Assembly (NCBI RefSeq): GCF_003947415.1
Contig: NZ_QHKL01000011.1
Coordinates: 62,001-126,000, forward strand
DNA length: 64,000 nt
Reading direction: 5' to 3'
Origin: Amycolatopsis sp. WAC 01376
Lineage (GTDB): Bacteria > Actinomycetota > Actinomycetes > Mycobacteriales > Pseudonocardiaceae
Position 1 is the stretch's first letter; every line of letters begins with the position of its first letter. The notes beneath the pieces were generated by a model. The model was not told the origin of the DNA and made no database searches. It saw nothing but the letters and a program-made list of their open reading frames with translations. The position numbers and the translations under genes were made by a program. Shown piece by piece: positions 54,033 through 62,811 of the stretch.

Positions 54033-54839
54033 ATGACCGTCTTGGTAACCGGCGCCACCGGGAACACCGGCCGCCACGTGGTGGCCGAACTCGTGCGCCG
54101 CGGGGAACACGTCCGGGCACTCACCAGGAACCCCGCCGCGGCACGGCTTCCGGTGGGCGTCGAACTGGTGGAAGGCACGCACACCGCGCCGGAAACGCTG
54201 ACCGATGCCCTCGACGGCGTCACCCGGCTGCACATCACCGTCACGGCGGGGCTCGCCGACGTCGGCGCCGACCTGGTCAAACGCGCCGTGGCCGCCGGGG
54301 TGCGGCGGATGACCATCGTGTGGGGCGGCTACGTCGGGCCGACGGAGCAGGCCATGGCCGAGTCCGGGGTGGAATGGACGCGGCTGGAACCTCAGGAGTT
54401 CATGTCCAACGCCCTGACCTGGACCGATTCCATCCGCACCGGGAAAGTGGTCCGCGAGCCGTTCGACCTCCCGAGCGCCGTGGTGCACGAGGGCGACATC
54501 GGCGCCGTCGCCGCCACCGCGCTCGTCGAGGACGGGCACTCGGGCAAGGTCTACAACCTCACCGGGCCGGAAGCGCTGACCACGAGCGAACGGATCGCGA
54601 TCCTCGGCAACGCACTCGGCCACGACATCACACTGGAGCGGATCACGCGGCAGCAGGCGATCGACCGGCTGCTGGCCGAAGGCGTCTCGGTGGCGGACGC
54701 CGAATACGTCGTCGGCTGGCACAGCGATCCGCCCGTGGAGGCGCGCACCGTCGTCGACACGATCGAGATGGTGACCGGGCGCCCGGCCCGCACCTTCGCG
54801 CAGTGGGTCGCCGAACACGCCGACCGGTTCAAGCCGTGA
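54033..54839 (+). CDS. NmrA-like NAD(P)-binding oxidoreductase
   Basis: 268 residues, ATG with AAGGGA upstream. Atypical SDR of the NmrA/HSCARG/azoreductase type: TGATGNTGRHV cofactor loop, RALTRNPAAAR suggesting NADP(H), no classical YxxxK. May act as a quinone or NADPH-sensing oxidoreductase. Its end overlaps the convergent AsnC-type gene by 11 bases. A possible -35 TTGACC is at 53977. Confidence 0.85.
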   Translation: MTVLVTGATGNTGRHVVAELVRRGEHVRALTRNPAAARLPVGVELVEGTHTAPETLTDALDGVTRLHITVTAGLADVGADLVKRAVAAGVRRMTIVWGGYVGPTEQAMAESGVEWTRLEPQEFMSNALTWTDSIRTGKVVREPFDLPSAVVHEGDIGAVAATALVEDGHSGKVYNLTGPEALTTSERIAILGNALGHDITLERITRQQAIDRLLAEGVSVADAEYVVGWHSDPPVEARTVVDTIEMVTGRPARTFAQWVAEHADRFKP

Positions 54840-55779
54840 GCGGTCCGACCGCCTTCACGATCTCGAGCACCGGCGCGGTGTGCACCGTGTGGATCGCGCG
54901 CAGCGCGCCGAGCCGTCGCGTGAGGTAGTGGTGTAGCGCGGCGGGATCCGGGCACAGCGCCTGCGCGGCCAGGTTGGTGGGCCCGGTCGTGGCGACGACG
55001 ACGGCGAGCTCCTCGTGGGTGGCCAGCGTCGTCGCCACCTCGTCGAGGTCCGCCGGCGCGACGGCCATCCAGAGGGACGCCTGCGTGGTCATGCCGTACA
55101 GGGCGGCACTGATCTCGACGTCGAAGAAGAGCGCGCCCCGTGCGCGCAGATCCGCCAGGCGGCGGGCCGCGGTCGCCGGCGCCAGGCCCGCCGCCGCGGC
55201 GAGTTCCCCGATGCTCGCGCGGCCGTCGTGCCGGAGTGCGGCGATCAACGCGTGGTCCGCCGCGGTCAGCGGAGCTTCAACGGCGTGGGATTCCGGCGGC
55301 CGCAACGCTTCTTGCTGCTCTTCCGTCAGCGCGTTGACGCGTCCGCGCCAGGCCGTCGGGCCGCCGAGGTAGGTGTGCAGGATGAAATGCGCGGACACCG
55401 CCGTAACGCTGGCGGTGCGCGGGATGTCGTGCAGCAGCATGGCGCTCGGCGCGTGCCTCGGCGTGTGCGCGATCGTCACGATCTCCGTGCCGCCCGAGGT
55501 GAGCTTGACCCACGACGTGTCCGGCCGCCTGGCCAGCGAACGGGCTAGCGTCCGCGCGGTGGCGGGCTGCGCGCTGAGCCGCACGAGCCACTGCGTCAGC
55601 CCTGTCCGGTCGGGATCGGGCAGGCCCACCACCCGCAGCCCCGCTTCGGCGCGAAGCCGCTGGTAGCGCCGGGCGACGGTCTGGGTGGAGACGCCGAGCA
55701 CCGCGCCGACACGGCTGAACGCCGCACGGGCGTCGATCTGCAGCGCGTGGATCAAAGCGCGGTCGATGTCGTCGAGCAT
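54829..55779 (-). CDS. Lrp/AsnC-family regulator, two-HTH form
   Basis: 316 residues, twice the usual AsnC length: two helix-turn-helix modules (DDIDRALIHALQIDARAAF at the start and TAADHALIAALRHDGRA near 172), each followed by an alpha/beta RAM-like region, so it looks like a fused tandem. Probably regulates the divergent MFS gene, whose start is 67 bp away. Confidence 0.87.
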   Translation of the reverse strand: MLDDIDRALIHALQIDARAAFSRVGAVLGVSTQTVARRYQRLRAEAGLRVVGLPDPDRTGLTQWLVRLSAQPATARTLARSLARRPDTSWVKLTSGGTEIVTIAHTPRHAPSAMLLHDIPRTASVTAVSAHFILHTYLGGPTAWRGRVNALTEEQQEALRPPESHAVEAPLTAADHALIAALRHDGRASIGELAAAAGLAPATAARRLADLRARGALFFDVEISAALYGMTTQASLWMAVAPADLDEVATTLATHEELAVVVATTGPTNLAAQALCPDPAALHHYLTRRLGALRAIHTVHTAPVLEIVKAVGPLTA

Positions 55780-55846
55780 GGAATATTTCGTCCAACCGAG
55801 GCGGGTTTCGTGGAACAGAAGACATCTTCACCGCACTCTCTCGATC

Positions 55847-57142
55847 ATGCAACTGACGAAGACCAGGTCGGTCCCGCTCGCGACGCTGCTCGCGGCCGAG
55901 GCGATGAACGTGCTGGACTCGACGATCACGCAGGTCGCCGGCCCGGCGATCCACGCTGACCTCGGCGGCGCCCCTTCGGCCATCCAGTGGTTCGGCGCGG
56001 CGTACACGCTGCCGTTCGCGGTATTCCTGATCACCGGCGGCCGACTAGGTGACCTGTTGGGCCGCCGACGTGTGTTCCTGTCCGGTGTCGCGCTGTTCGC
56101 CCTCGCGTCGCTGTGCTGCGCGCTCGCGCCGGGCACCGGCGCGCTGATCGGCGCGCGAGCGGTGCAGGGCATGGCGGCGGCACTGGTGATCCCGCAGACG
56201 ATCGGGTTGATCAAGGTCATGTTCACCGGTCCGGCGCTGGCGGCGGCGCTCGGCTGGAACGGTCCGGTGGTCGGCCTGTCCGCCGTGAGCGGGCCGCTGC
56301 TCGGTGCCCTGCTGACGGATCTGGTGTCCTGGCGGGCGGCGTTCCTGGTGAACGTGCCGATCTCGATCGCGGTGCTCATGGCCGGACGGCTGCTGCCCGA
56401 GGACCGCGCCGAGCGTCCGGTCCGGCTCGATGTGCAAGGCACCCTGCTCGCCTCGCTCGGTGTCGGCCTGCTGGTGTACCCGCTGATCGGGCAGTGGGAC
56501 TGGGGCCTCTTCGGCGCCGGTGCCGTCGTGCTGGTGCTGTTCGGGTTCCATCAGCGAAAGCGGCGGCATCCCTTGATCGAACCGAGTTTGTTCGGACACC
56601 GCGGTTTCCCCGCGGCACTGGCGGCGTCGACGCTGTTCTTCGCGGTGATGAACGGAGTGATGCTCGTGGTGGTCCTGCACCAGCAACTGGACGAGGGCCA
56701 CGGCGTACTGGCGTCCGGACTGACGTTGCTGCCGTGGTCGGGCGGGCTGGCGATTTCCTCCTGGGTGGCGGGCAAGGTGCTCGTGCCGCGGTTCGGATCC
56801 CGGGTGGCCTTCGCCGGGCTGACGCTGCTGCTCGCGGGAATCCTGCTGGCGATCGCGGGTCCGCTGCCGCTCGCGCTCGGGATCGGCGGGCTCGGCCTTG
56901 GGCTGTTCACGGTGCCGTTCTTCACCGCGGCGTTGTCCGTCGTCCGTCCACATGAGACAGGTTCCGCGGCCGGACTGCTGAACGCGGTGCAGCAAGTGGG
57001 CGCGACACTGGGCATCGCGGTGTTCGGCACCGTCTTCCTGCGCGGCCACTCTTCGGCGCAGGCGTTCTCGCTCGCGGCGATGCTGGTGGTCGCGACCATG
57101 GCGGCCACCGCGCTGATGCGGCTCAGCCCTCGGCGGCCTTGA
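55847..57142 (+). CDS. MFS transporter, DHA2-like
   Basis: 431 residues from ATG at 55847 (MQLTKTRSVPLATLL); longer frames upstream enter the divergent regulator. Motifs NVLDSTITQVAGPAI (helix 1), GRLGDLLGRRRVFL (loop 2-3) and GPLLGALLTDLVSWRAAFLVNVP (helix 5) fit the DHA2 drug-exporter family; its length is short, with about 12-13 helices. Its last 20 bases overlap the convergent Rrf2 gene. Confidence 0.88.
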   Translation: MQLTKTRSVPLATLLAAEAMNVLDSTITQVAGPAIHADLGGAPSAIQWFGAAYTLPFAVFLITGGRLGDLLGRRRVFLSGVALFALASLCCALAPGTGALIGARAVQGMAAALVIPQTIGLIKVMFTGPALAAALGWNGPVVGLSAVSGPLLGALLTDLVSWRAAFLVNVPISIAVLMAGRLLPEDRAERPVRLDVQGTLLASLGVGLLVYPLIGQWDWGLFGAGAVVLVLFGFHQRKRRHPLIEPSLFGHRGFPAALAASTLFFAVMNGVMLVVVLHQQLDEGHGVLASGLTLLPWSGGLAISSWVAGKVLVPRFGSRVAFAGLTLLLAGILLAIAGPLPLALGIGGLGLGLFTVPFFTAALSVVRPHETGSAAGLLNAVQQVGATLGIAVFGTVFLRGHSSAQAFSLAAMLVVATMAATALMRLSPRRP

Positions 57143-57599
57143 ACCACGCGCCGATTCCGGCGAGGGCGCCCGGACCGTAGTCGCCCCTGACGTCGTCGGC
57201 CAGATCCGCGATGGAGACCGCGCGCAACGCCGCCCGCCACTGGACTTCGGCGTTCGCCATCGCGCGGCTGATCGCGCACGGCGCCGTGCACGCCTCGGGC
57301 GGGGTCGCCATCGGGCCGCGCTGCCGGATCTCGGTGCAGACGAAGGCGGGGCCGGGCCCGTCGATGGCCTCGACGACGTCGAGCACCGTGATCTCCGACG
57401 GCGGCCGGGTGAGGACGTATCCCCCGGCCTTTCCCTGCACCGACCGAATGAGATCTGCTCGCGAAAGGGCCTGGAGTTGCTTCGCGAGGTAGCTCGGCGA
57501 GACGTCGTGCAGCTGCGCCAGGCGCGCGGCCGGCGCGGGTTCGTCGACCGAGGTCAGGACGACGCAACAGTGCAGGGCCCACTCGACCCCACCGGACAT
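57123..57599 (-). CDS. Rrf2-family regulator
   Basis: 158 residues from ATG at 57599 (MSGGVEWALHCC); GTG two codons earlier is possible. Winged helix with VSPSYLAKQLQAL recognition region and the GGYVLTRPP wing. Three cysteines occur in the cluster segment, but spaced C-x15-C-x3-C rather than the usual regular spacing in IscR/NsrR, so a [Fe-S] cluster is uncertain; a thiol switch is an alternative. Divergent from an NAD(P)-binding protein, an arrangement like ywnA/ywnB of Bacillus. Confidence 0.9.
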   Translation of the reverse strand: MSGGVEWALHCCVVLTSVDEPAPAARLAQLHDVSPSYLAKQLQALSRADLIRSVQGKAGGYVLTRPPSEITVLDVVEAIDGPGPAFVCTEIRQRGPMATPPEACTAPCAISRAMANAEVQWRAALRAVSIADLADDVRGDYGPGALAGIGAWFKAAEG

Positions 57600-57627
57600 C
57601 TTCACCCGGATGACTCTAACTCGCCCC

Positions 57628-57679
57628 TTGACTCGGACACAATGTGTCTGAGTATTATCTCGGACATGAGGTATCCGAG
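57628..57679 (+). promoter_or_regulatory. Promoter and Rrf2 operator for the NAD(P)-binding gene
   Basis: TTGACT (57628-57633) and TATTAT (57653-57658) with a 19-base spacer. A 23-base palindrome ACTCGGACACA-A-TGTGTCTGAGT (57631-57653, one mismatch) fills the spacer. A second, weaker copy CTCGGA-N9-TCCGAG covers 57659-57679, downstream of the -10. Confidence 0.75.
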
Positions 57680-57713
57680 TTAGCGGACGCCTACCGAGGA
57701 AGGGCACTGGGTC

Positions 57714-58445
57714 ATGAAATTCGCGATCATCGGCGGGACCGGACTGATCGGTTCGCAGGTCGTGCGGAACCTGAACGAGGCCGGGCACGAGGCGGTGCCG
57801 CACTCGCCGTCCACCGGGGTCGACCTCCTCACCGGCCAGGGGCTGGACGCCGCGCTCGACGGCGCCGACGTGGTCGTCAACCTCACGAACTCGCCGACCT
57901 TCGACGACGCCTCCCCCGCGTTCTTCCGGACGTCGATGGACAACCTCGTCGCCGCCGCGAAGAAGGCGGGCACCGGGCACTTCGTGATCCTGTCGATCGT
58001 CGGCGTCGACCAGGTGCCCGAACTCGACTACTACCGCGCGAAGACACTTCAGGAGGACATCCTCGAGAACAGCGGCGTCCCCTACTCGATCGTCCGCGCC
58101 ACCCAGTTCATGGAATTCGTCGACGCCGTCCTGTCCTGGACCGCCGACGACACCACGGTCCGCCTGCCCAGCACGCCGATCCAGCCGATCGCCGCGGCGG
58201 ACGTCGCCGCCGCCGTCACCGAGGTCTCGGCCGGGAAGCCGCTGAACGGAACCCTCGACGTGGGCGGCCCGGACGTGTACCCGCTGGACGAACTGGGCCG
58301 GATCACCTTGTCCGCCAAGGGAGACACGCGTTCGGTGACCGTCGACGAGACCGCGGGCATGTTCGCCGCCGTCAAGGGCGACGTCCTCACCACGAAGGAC
58401 GGCGCCCGCATCGCCGAGACCCGCTACCTCGACTGGCTCAAGTAA
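57714..58445 (+). CDS. NAD(P)-binding oxidoreductase, atypical SDR
   Basis: 243 residues. GGTGLIGSQVV cofactor loop, VVNLTNSPTF, and YRAKTLQEDIL holding the YxxxK pair in the extended/atypical SDR manner. Similar to LysX/YwnB-type proteins next to Rrf2 regulators and probably induced under oxidative or electrophile stress. Cytosolic. AGGAAGGG lies upstream at slightly long distance. Followed by a strong terminator. Confidence 0.87.
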   Translation: MKFAIIGGTGLIGSQVVRNLNEAGHEAVPHSPSTGVDLLTGQGLDAALDGADVVVNLTNSPTFDDASPAFFRTSMDNLVAAAKKAGTGHFVILSIVGVDQVPELDYYRAKTLQEDILENSGVPYSIVRATQFMEFVDAVLSWTADDTTVRLPSTPIQPIAAADVAAAVTEVSAGKPLNGTLDVGGPDVYPLDELGRITLSAKGDTRSVTVDETAGMFAAVKGDVLTTKDGARIAETRYLDWLK

Positions 58446-58452
58446 GCATTTC

Positions 58453-58500
58453 GTCCTCTGGATGCGGTAGTTGCGTGCGCAAGGACCGCATCCAGAGGAC
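58453..58500. terminator. Bidirectional terminator hairpin
   Basis: GTCCTCTGGATGCGGT pairs perfectly with ACCGCATCCAGAGGAC around a 16-base loop, between the convergent NAD(P)-binding gene and glpD. Confidence 0.85.
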
Positions 58501-58525
58501 TAAACGCCACCGACGAGTGCGGAAC

Positions 58526-60220
58526 TCACGAGGGCAGCAGCGCCGGAGCGGCGAGACGGCTGGCGTTCGCCGCTTCGTCGTCCGGCTGGGCCTGGGCGGA
58601 GCGCTCCGCCTCGACCCGCGCGAGGTAGTTGGTGACCTCGCGCTCCCGCTTGTGCGAGTCCCAGCCCAGCAGCGGCGCCATCAGCTCCGCCACCACCGGC
58701 GCCGCCGTCACACCGCGGTCACGCTCCTCGATGGAGATCCGCGTGCGCCGTGTCAGGACGTCCTCCAGGTGCAGCGCGCCCTCGTGCGAGACGGCGTAAA
58801 CGACCTCCGCCTTGAGGTACTCCGCCGTTCCCGGGATCGGCTCGCCCAGTTCGGGACGCTCCGAAATGGACTCCAGGATGTCCTCGATCGCGGTGCCGTA
58901 GCGCTGGAGCAGGTGCTCGATCCGGCCGATCGGCAGCCCCGTGCGCTGCACGAGCGAGTGCCGCGCGCCCCACATCTCGTGGTAGCCCGTCGCACCGACG
59001 ATCGGCAGCCGTTCGGTCCACGACGACGGCGCCGGGCGGCCGAGGTCGTCCACCGCGACGTCGACCGCGTCGGCGGCCATCACGCGGTACGTCGTGTACT
59101 TGCCGCCTGCCACGATCACCAGACCGGGTACCGGATGCGCGACGGCGTGCTCGCGCGACAGCTTCGTCGTCGAAGTCGCCTTCGCCGCCAGCAGCGGCCG
59201 AAGCCCGGCGTACACGCCTTCGATGTCGTCGGCGGTGAGCGGCGTGCGCAGGACCGCGTTGAGGTGATCGAGCACGTAGTCGACGTCGGCCTGGCTGGCC
59301 GCCGGGTGTTCGCGGTCGAGGTCCCATTCGGTGTCGGTGGTGCCGACGATCCAATGCCGTCCCCACGGGATGACGAACAGGACGCTCTTCTCGGTGCGCA
59401 GGATCAGCCCGGTGTCCAGGTCGATCTTCTCGCGCGGCACCACCAGGTGGATGCCCTTCGACGCGCGCACCGTGAACGGCGCGGGGATGCCAGCCGCCTC
59501 GGCCATGTCGTCGCTCCACACGCCGGTGGCCGCGACGACCGTCTTCGCCCGGACCTCGATCTCCGCGCCGCTCTCGCGGTCGACGACCTTGGCGCCGACG
59601 ACGCGTTCGCCGTCACGGATCAGCGACGTCACACGAGCGCGGGTGAGAACGGACGCGCCCTGTTCGGCCGCGGTCCGCGCGATCGTCATGGTGTGACGGG
59701 CGTCGTCGACTTGGGCGTCGTAGTACTGGATGGCGCCGATCAGGGCGTCGACCGCGAGGCCGGGGGCGACCTTGCCCGCGCCGCGTTTGGACAGATGCCG
59801 GTGCCGCGGCAAGGCGCGCGCTCCGCCGAGGGTGTCGTAGAGCGTGACACCCGCCCCGATGTAGCCGCGTTCCCAGACGCGGTGCTTGAGCGGTACCAGG
59901 AACTTCACCGGCCGGACCAGATGCGGCGCCAGCGTCTGCAGCAGCAGGCTCCGTTCCTTCAGCGCCTCACGGACCAGCTTGAAGTCGAGGTTCTCCAGGT
60001 AGCGCAGCCCGCCGTGGATCAGCTTGCTGGACCGGCTCGACGTGCCCGCGGCGAAGTCACGTGCCTCGACGAGCGCGACGGAGAGCCCGCGCGAAGCCGC
60101 GTCGAGCGCGACGCCGGCACCGGTCACTCCCCCGCCGACGACGAGAACTTCGACCTCTTCGCGAGCGAGCTTGCGCAGCGTCTCGGCACGGTAGACCGGG
60201 GAAAGCGGTACGGGTGTCAC
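58526..60220 (-). CDS. glpD: Glycerol-3-phosphate dehydrogenase, FAD-dependent
   Basis: 564 residues. Start chosen at GTG 60220 (MTPVPLSPVYRAETL) because AGGAGG stands exactly 6 bases before it; an in-frame ATG at 60238 lies ahead of this ribosome site. FAD motif VVGGGVTGAGVALDAASRG, SRSSKLIHGGLRYLE substrate loop, C-terminal DAO domain. Oxidises sn-glycerol 3-phosphate to dihydroxyacetone phosphate and passes electrons to quinone at the membrane. Last gene of the glpF-glpK-glpD operon, 23 bp after glpK. Confidence 0.95.
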   Translation of the reverse strand: MTPVPLSPVYRAETLRKLAREEVEVLVVGGGVTGAGVALDAASRGLSVALVEARDFAAGTSSRSSKLIHGGLRYLENLDFKLVREALKERSLLLQTLAPHLVRPVKFLVPLKHRVWERGYIGAGVTLYDTLGGARALPRHRHLSKRGAGKVAPGLAVDALIGAIQYYDAQVDDARHTMTIARTAAEQGASVLTRARVTSLIRDGERVVGAKVVDRESGAEIEVRAKTVVAATGVWSDDMAEAAGIPAPFTVRASKGIHLVVPREKIDLDTGLILRTEKSVLFVIPWGRHWIVGTTDTEWDLDREHPAASQADVDYVLDHLNAVLRTPLTADDIEGVYAGLRPLLAAKATSTTKLSREHAVAHPVPGLVIVAGGKYTTYRVMAADAVDVAVDDLGRPAPSSWTERLPIVGATGYHEMWGARHSLVQRTGLPIGRIEHLLQRYGTAIEDILESISERPELGEPIPGTAEYLKAEVVYAVSHEGALHLEDVLTRRTRISIEERDRGVTAAPVVAELMAPLLGWDSHKREREVTNYLARVEAERSAQAQPDDEAANASRLAAPALLPS

Positions 60221-60243
60221 TCTGTTCCTCCTGTTCATCGGGC

Positions 60244-61761
60244 TCACTCGACCTCTACCCAGTCGAGCGTGCGGCCGACGGCCTTCTGCCAGCCCGCGTA
60301 GCCCTCGGCGCGCTGTTCGTCCGTCCACGACGGCTCCCAGCGCTTGTCCTCGTTCCAGTTCTGTTCCAGCTCGTCGGTGGACTTCCAGAACCCGACCGCG
60401 AGGCCTGCCGCGTAGGCGGCGCCGAGCGCGGTGGTCTCGGCGACCACCGGCTTCGACACCGGCACGCCGAGGATGTCCGCCTGCAACTGCATGCAGAGTT
60501 CGTTCGCGGTCACGCCACCGTCCACACGCAACACGTCGAGCGGGACACCGGAGTCGTTCTGCATGGCCTCGACGACGTCGCGGGTCTGGTAGCAGATCGC
60601 TTCGAGCGTCGCCCGCGCCAGATGCGCGTTGGTGGTCGCCCTGGTGAGCCCGACGATCGCGCCGCGCGCGTCCGAACGCCAGTACGGCGCGAACAGGCCC
60701 GAGAACGCGGGTACGAAGTAGACGCCGCCGTTGTCCTCGACCTGGCGGGCGAGGCTCTCGCTCTGGGACGCGCCGCTGATGATGCCCAGCTGGTCGCGCA
60801 GCCACTGCACGGCCGAACCGGTGACGGCGATGGAGCCTTCCAGCGCGTACACCGGCTTCTCGTCGCCGAACTGGTAGGCCAGCGTCGTGAGCAGGCCGTG
60901 CTTCGAGCGCACGACCTCGTGGCCGGTGTTGAGCAGCAGGAAGTTGCCGGTGCCGTAGGTGTTCTTGGCCTCGCCGGGGCGGAAGCACACCTGTCCGACG
61001 GTCGCCGCCTGCTGGTCGCCGAGCACCCCGGTGATGGCGACCTCGCCGCCGAGCGGGCCGTCCGCGCGGGTGACGCCGAAACGGCCGTTGTTCGACGACG
61101 GCGCGATCGACGGCAGCATCTGCTTCGGGACGTCGAAGAACGACAGCAGCTCGTCGTCCCACTCCAGGGTTTCGAGGTCCATGAGCATGGTGCGCGACGC
61201 GTTGGTCGGGTCGGTCACGTGCACGCCGCCGTCGGGGCCGCCGGTGAGGTTCCAGATGAGCCAGGAATCGGTGGTGCCGAAGAGCGCGTCGCCCTTTTCG
61301 GCGTCTTCGCGGACGCCGTCGACGTTCTCCAGGATCCACTGCAGCTTGCCGCCGGAGAAGTAGGTCGCGGGCGGCAGCCCGGCCTTGCGGCGGATGACGT
61401 CGCCCTTGCCCTCGCGCTCCAGCGCCGAGGCGATCCGGTCGGTGCGGGTGTCCTGCCACACGATGGCGTTGCAGTACGGGCGCCCGGTGCGGCGGTTCCA
61501 CACGACGGTGGTCTCGCGCTGGTTGGTGATGCCGAGCGAGGCGAGGTCGGCGGCGGTGAGCTTCGCCTTGTTGAGCGCGGTGGCGATGACCGAGCGGGTC
61601 CGCTCCCAGATCTCGGTGGCGTCGTGCTCGACCCAGCCCGGCTTCGGCAGGATCTGCTCGTGCTCGAGCTGGTGGCGGGCGATCTCGTTGCCGCCGTGGT
61701 CGAAGATCATGAAGCGCGTGCTGGTGGTGCCCTGGTCGACGGCGCCGATGTAGTCAGGCAT
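60244..61761 (-). CDS. glpK: Glycerol kinase
   Basis: 505 residues from ATG at 61761 (MPDYIGAVDQGTTSTR). FGGY kinase: N-terminal DQGTTSTR phosphate loop, NQRETT, WQDTRT, GDQQAA and the C-terminal DGGVTANELCMQLQADILG motif are intact. Phosphorylates glycerol at position 3 with ATP. Operates between glpF (77 bp upstream) and glpD. A second kinase of the same family begins at 63593. Confidence 0.97.
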   Translation of the reverse strand: MPDYIGAVDQGTTSTRFMIFDHGGNEIARHQLEHEQILPKPGWVEHDATEIWERTRSVIATALNKAKLTAADLASLGITNQRETTVVWNRRTGRPYCNAIVWQDTRTDRIASALEREGKGDVIRRKAGLPPATYFSGGKLQWILENVDGVREDAEKGDALFGTTDSWLIWNLTGGPDGGVHVTDPTNASRTMLMDLETLEWDDELLSFFDVPKQMLPSIAPSSNNGRFGVTRADGPLGGEVAITGVLGDQQAATVGQVCFRPGEAKNTYGTGNFLLLNTGHEVVRSKHGLLTTLAYQFGDEKPVYALEGSIAVTGSAVQWLRDQLGIISGASQSESLARQVEDNGGVYFVPAFSGLFAPYWRSDARGAIVGLTRATTNAHLARATLEAICYQTRDVVEAMQNDSGVPLDVLRVDGGVTANELCMQLQADILGVPVSKPVVAETTALGAAYAAGLAVGFWKSTDELEQNWNEDKRWEPSWTDEQRAEGYAGWQKAVGRTLDWVEVE

Positions 61762-61838
61762 AATTCCCTCTTCTTTCCGGGGTCCGGGGCGGAGCCTCCG
61801 GGCGGGTTCGGGGTTGCACCCCGAAGGGCAGAGTCTCC

Positions 61839-62660
61839 TTAGGAAACGCGCTCGATGTCCTTGGCGGGCAAGGCTTCCGGTGCCGGGTCGGCGGGCAGGT
61901 AGCGCTCGATGAAGAACTTGTAGATCGCGCCGCCGATGACCGCGCCGATGACCGGTGCCACGATGGGGATCCACCAGTACGGATAGCCGTATTGATCGGT
62001 GAACGCGGTGTCGTAACCGGTGAGCCAGGACATCAGCCGCGGGCCGAAGTCGCGGGCGGGGTTGATCGCGTAGCCGGCGTTGGTGCCCCAGGCCATGCCG
62101 ATCGCGACCACCAGGAAGCCGACGACGACCGGGGCGAGGTTCGCGGCGGGCGCGGTGTTGCGGAGATCGGTGATGGCGAAGATCACCAGCGCGAGGATCG
62201 CGGTCCCGATGATCTGGTCGCGGAAGGCGCCCCAGTCACCCACCGGAAGGGTTCCGTTACCCGGAAGGGTGGAGAAGACACCCTGGGTCTTGATCGTCAG
62301 GCCGGGGTCGGCGGCGTTGAGCACCTCGGTGTAGTTCCATCGCACCAGCAGCGCGGCGACGAACGCTCCGGCGGTCTGCGCCAAGGCGTACGGGGCGACT
62401 TTGCGCCACGAAAAGCCCTTGAACACCGCGAGCGCCACCGTGATGGCGGGGTTCAGATGCGCGCCGCTGATCCGTGAAGCCACGTAGATACCGAGTGTGA
62501 CACCGATTCCCCAGGCCCACGCGATGCTGTCGTGGTCCCCGATGCCCGCGGCGACGACTTGAGCCACCACCCCGCAGCCGAACAGGATGAGGATCATCGT
62601 CCCGACGAACTCCGCCGCCAGTTCGCCCGCCAGTCCGCGAGCTTTGAGGTTTCGCACCAT
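61839..62660 (-). CDS. glpF: Glycerol facilitator, aquaglyceroporin
   Basis: 273 residues from ATG at 62660 (MVRNLKARGLAGELAAEF), with GGAGG 5 bases upstream; 23 extra in-frame codons upstream have no ribosome site. Six helices, both NPA boxes (HLNPAIT and INPARD); the Asp after the second NPAR favours glycerol over water. First gene of the operon, matching gylC of Streptomyces. Confidence 0.95.
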   Translation of the reverse strand: MVRNLKARGLAGELAAEFVGTMILILFGCGVVAQVVAAGIGDHDSIAWAWGIGVTLGIYVASRISGAHLNPAITVALAVFKGFSWRKVAPYALAQTAGAFVAALLVRWNYTEVLNAADPGLTIKTQGVFSTLPGNGTLPVGDWGAFRDQIIGTAILALVIFAITDLRNTAPAANLAPVVVGFLVVAIGMAWGTNAGYAINPARDFGPRLMSWLTGYDTAFTDQYGYPYWWIPIVAPVIGAVIGGAIYKFFIERYLPADPAPEALPAKDIERVS

Positions 62661-62738
62661 TGCTTCCTCCACAAAGGACACCGTTGCCCTGTTGAGGCCG
62701 AAGTTAAGTTCGCGGAAACGCGGGGTCAACGGACACCG

Positions 62739-62805
62739 GTCGGCATTGTCGAACGCGCGAAGACGATGTTCGACATTGTCGAATCAGGGCCGGTCGGGCT
62801 ACGGT
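62739..62805 (+). promoter_or_regulatory. Divergent glycerol control region
   Basis: A perfect 15-base palindrome TTCGACATTGTCGAA (62769-62783) and an imperfect copy GTCGGCATTGTCGAA (62739-62753), 30 bases apart centre to centre: likely IclR/GylR sites. A rightward promoter TTGTCG (62776-62781), 18 bases, TACGGT (62800-62805) overlaps the right palindrome. The regulator's GTG comes six bases after the -10, so its mRNA is probably leaderless. Confidence 0.72.
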
Positions 62806-62811
62806 TGGGCC

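Noticed and set aside
60221..60238. ATG at 60238 as the glpD start
   Set aside because: It lies upstream of the AGGAGG that is perfectly placed for GTG 60220.
57644..60301. An 885-codon plus-strand frame opposite glpD
   Set aside because: Low-complexity Arg-rich product; glpD on the other strand has full family motifs and a ribosome site.
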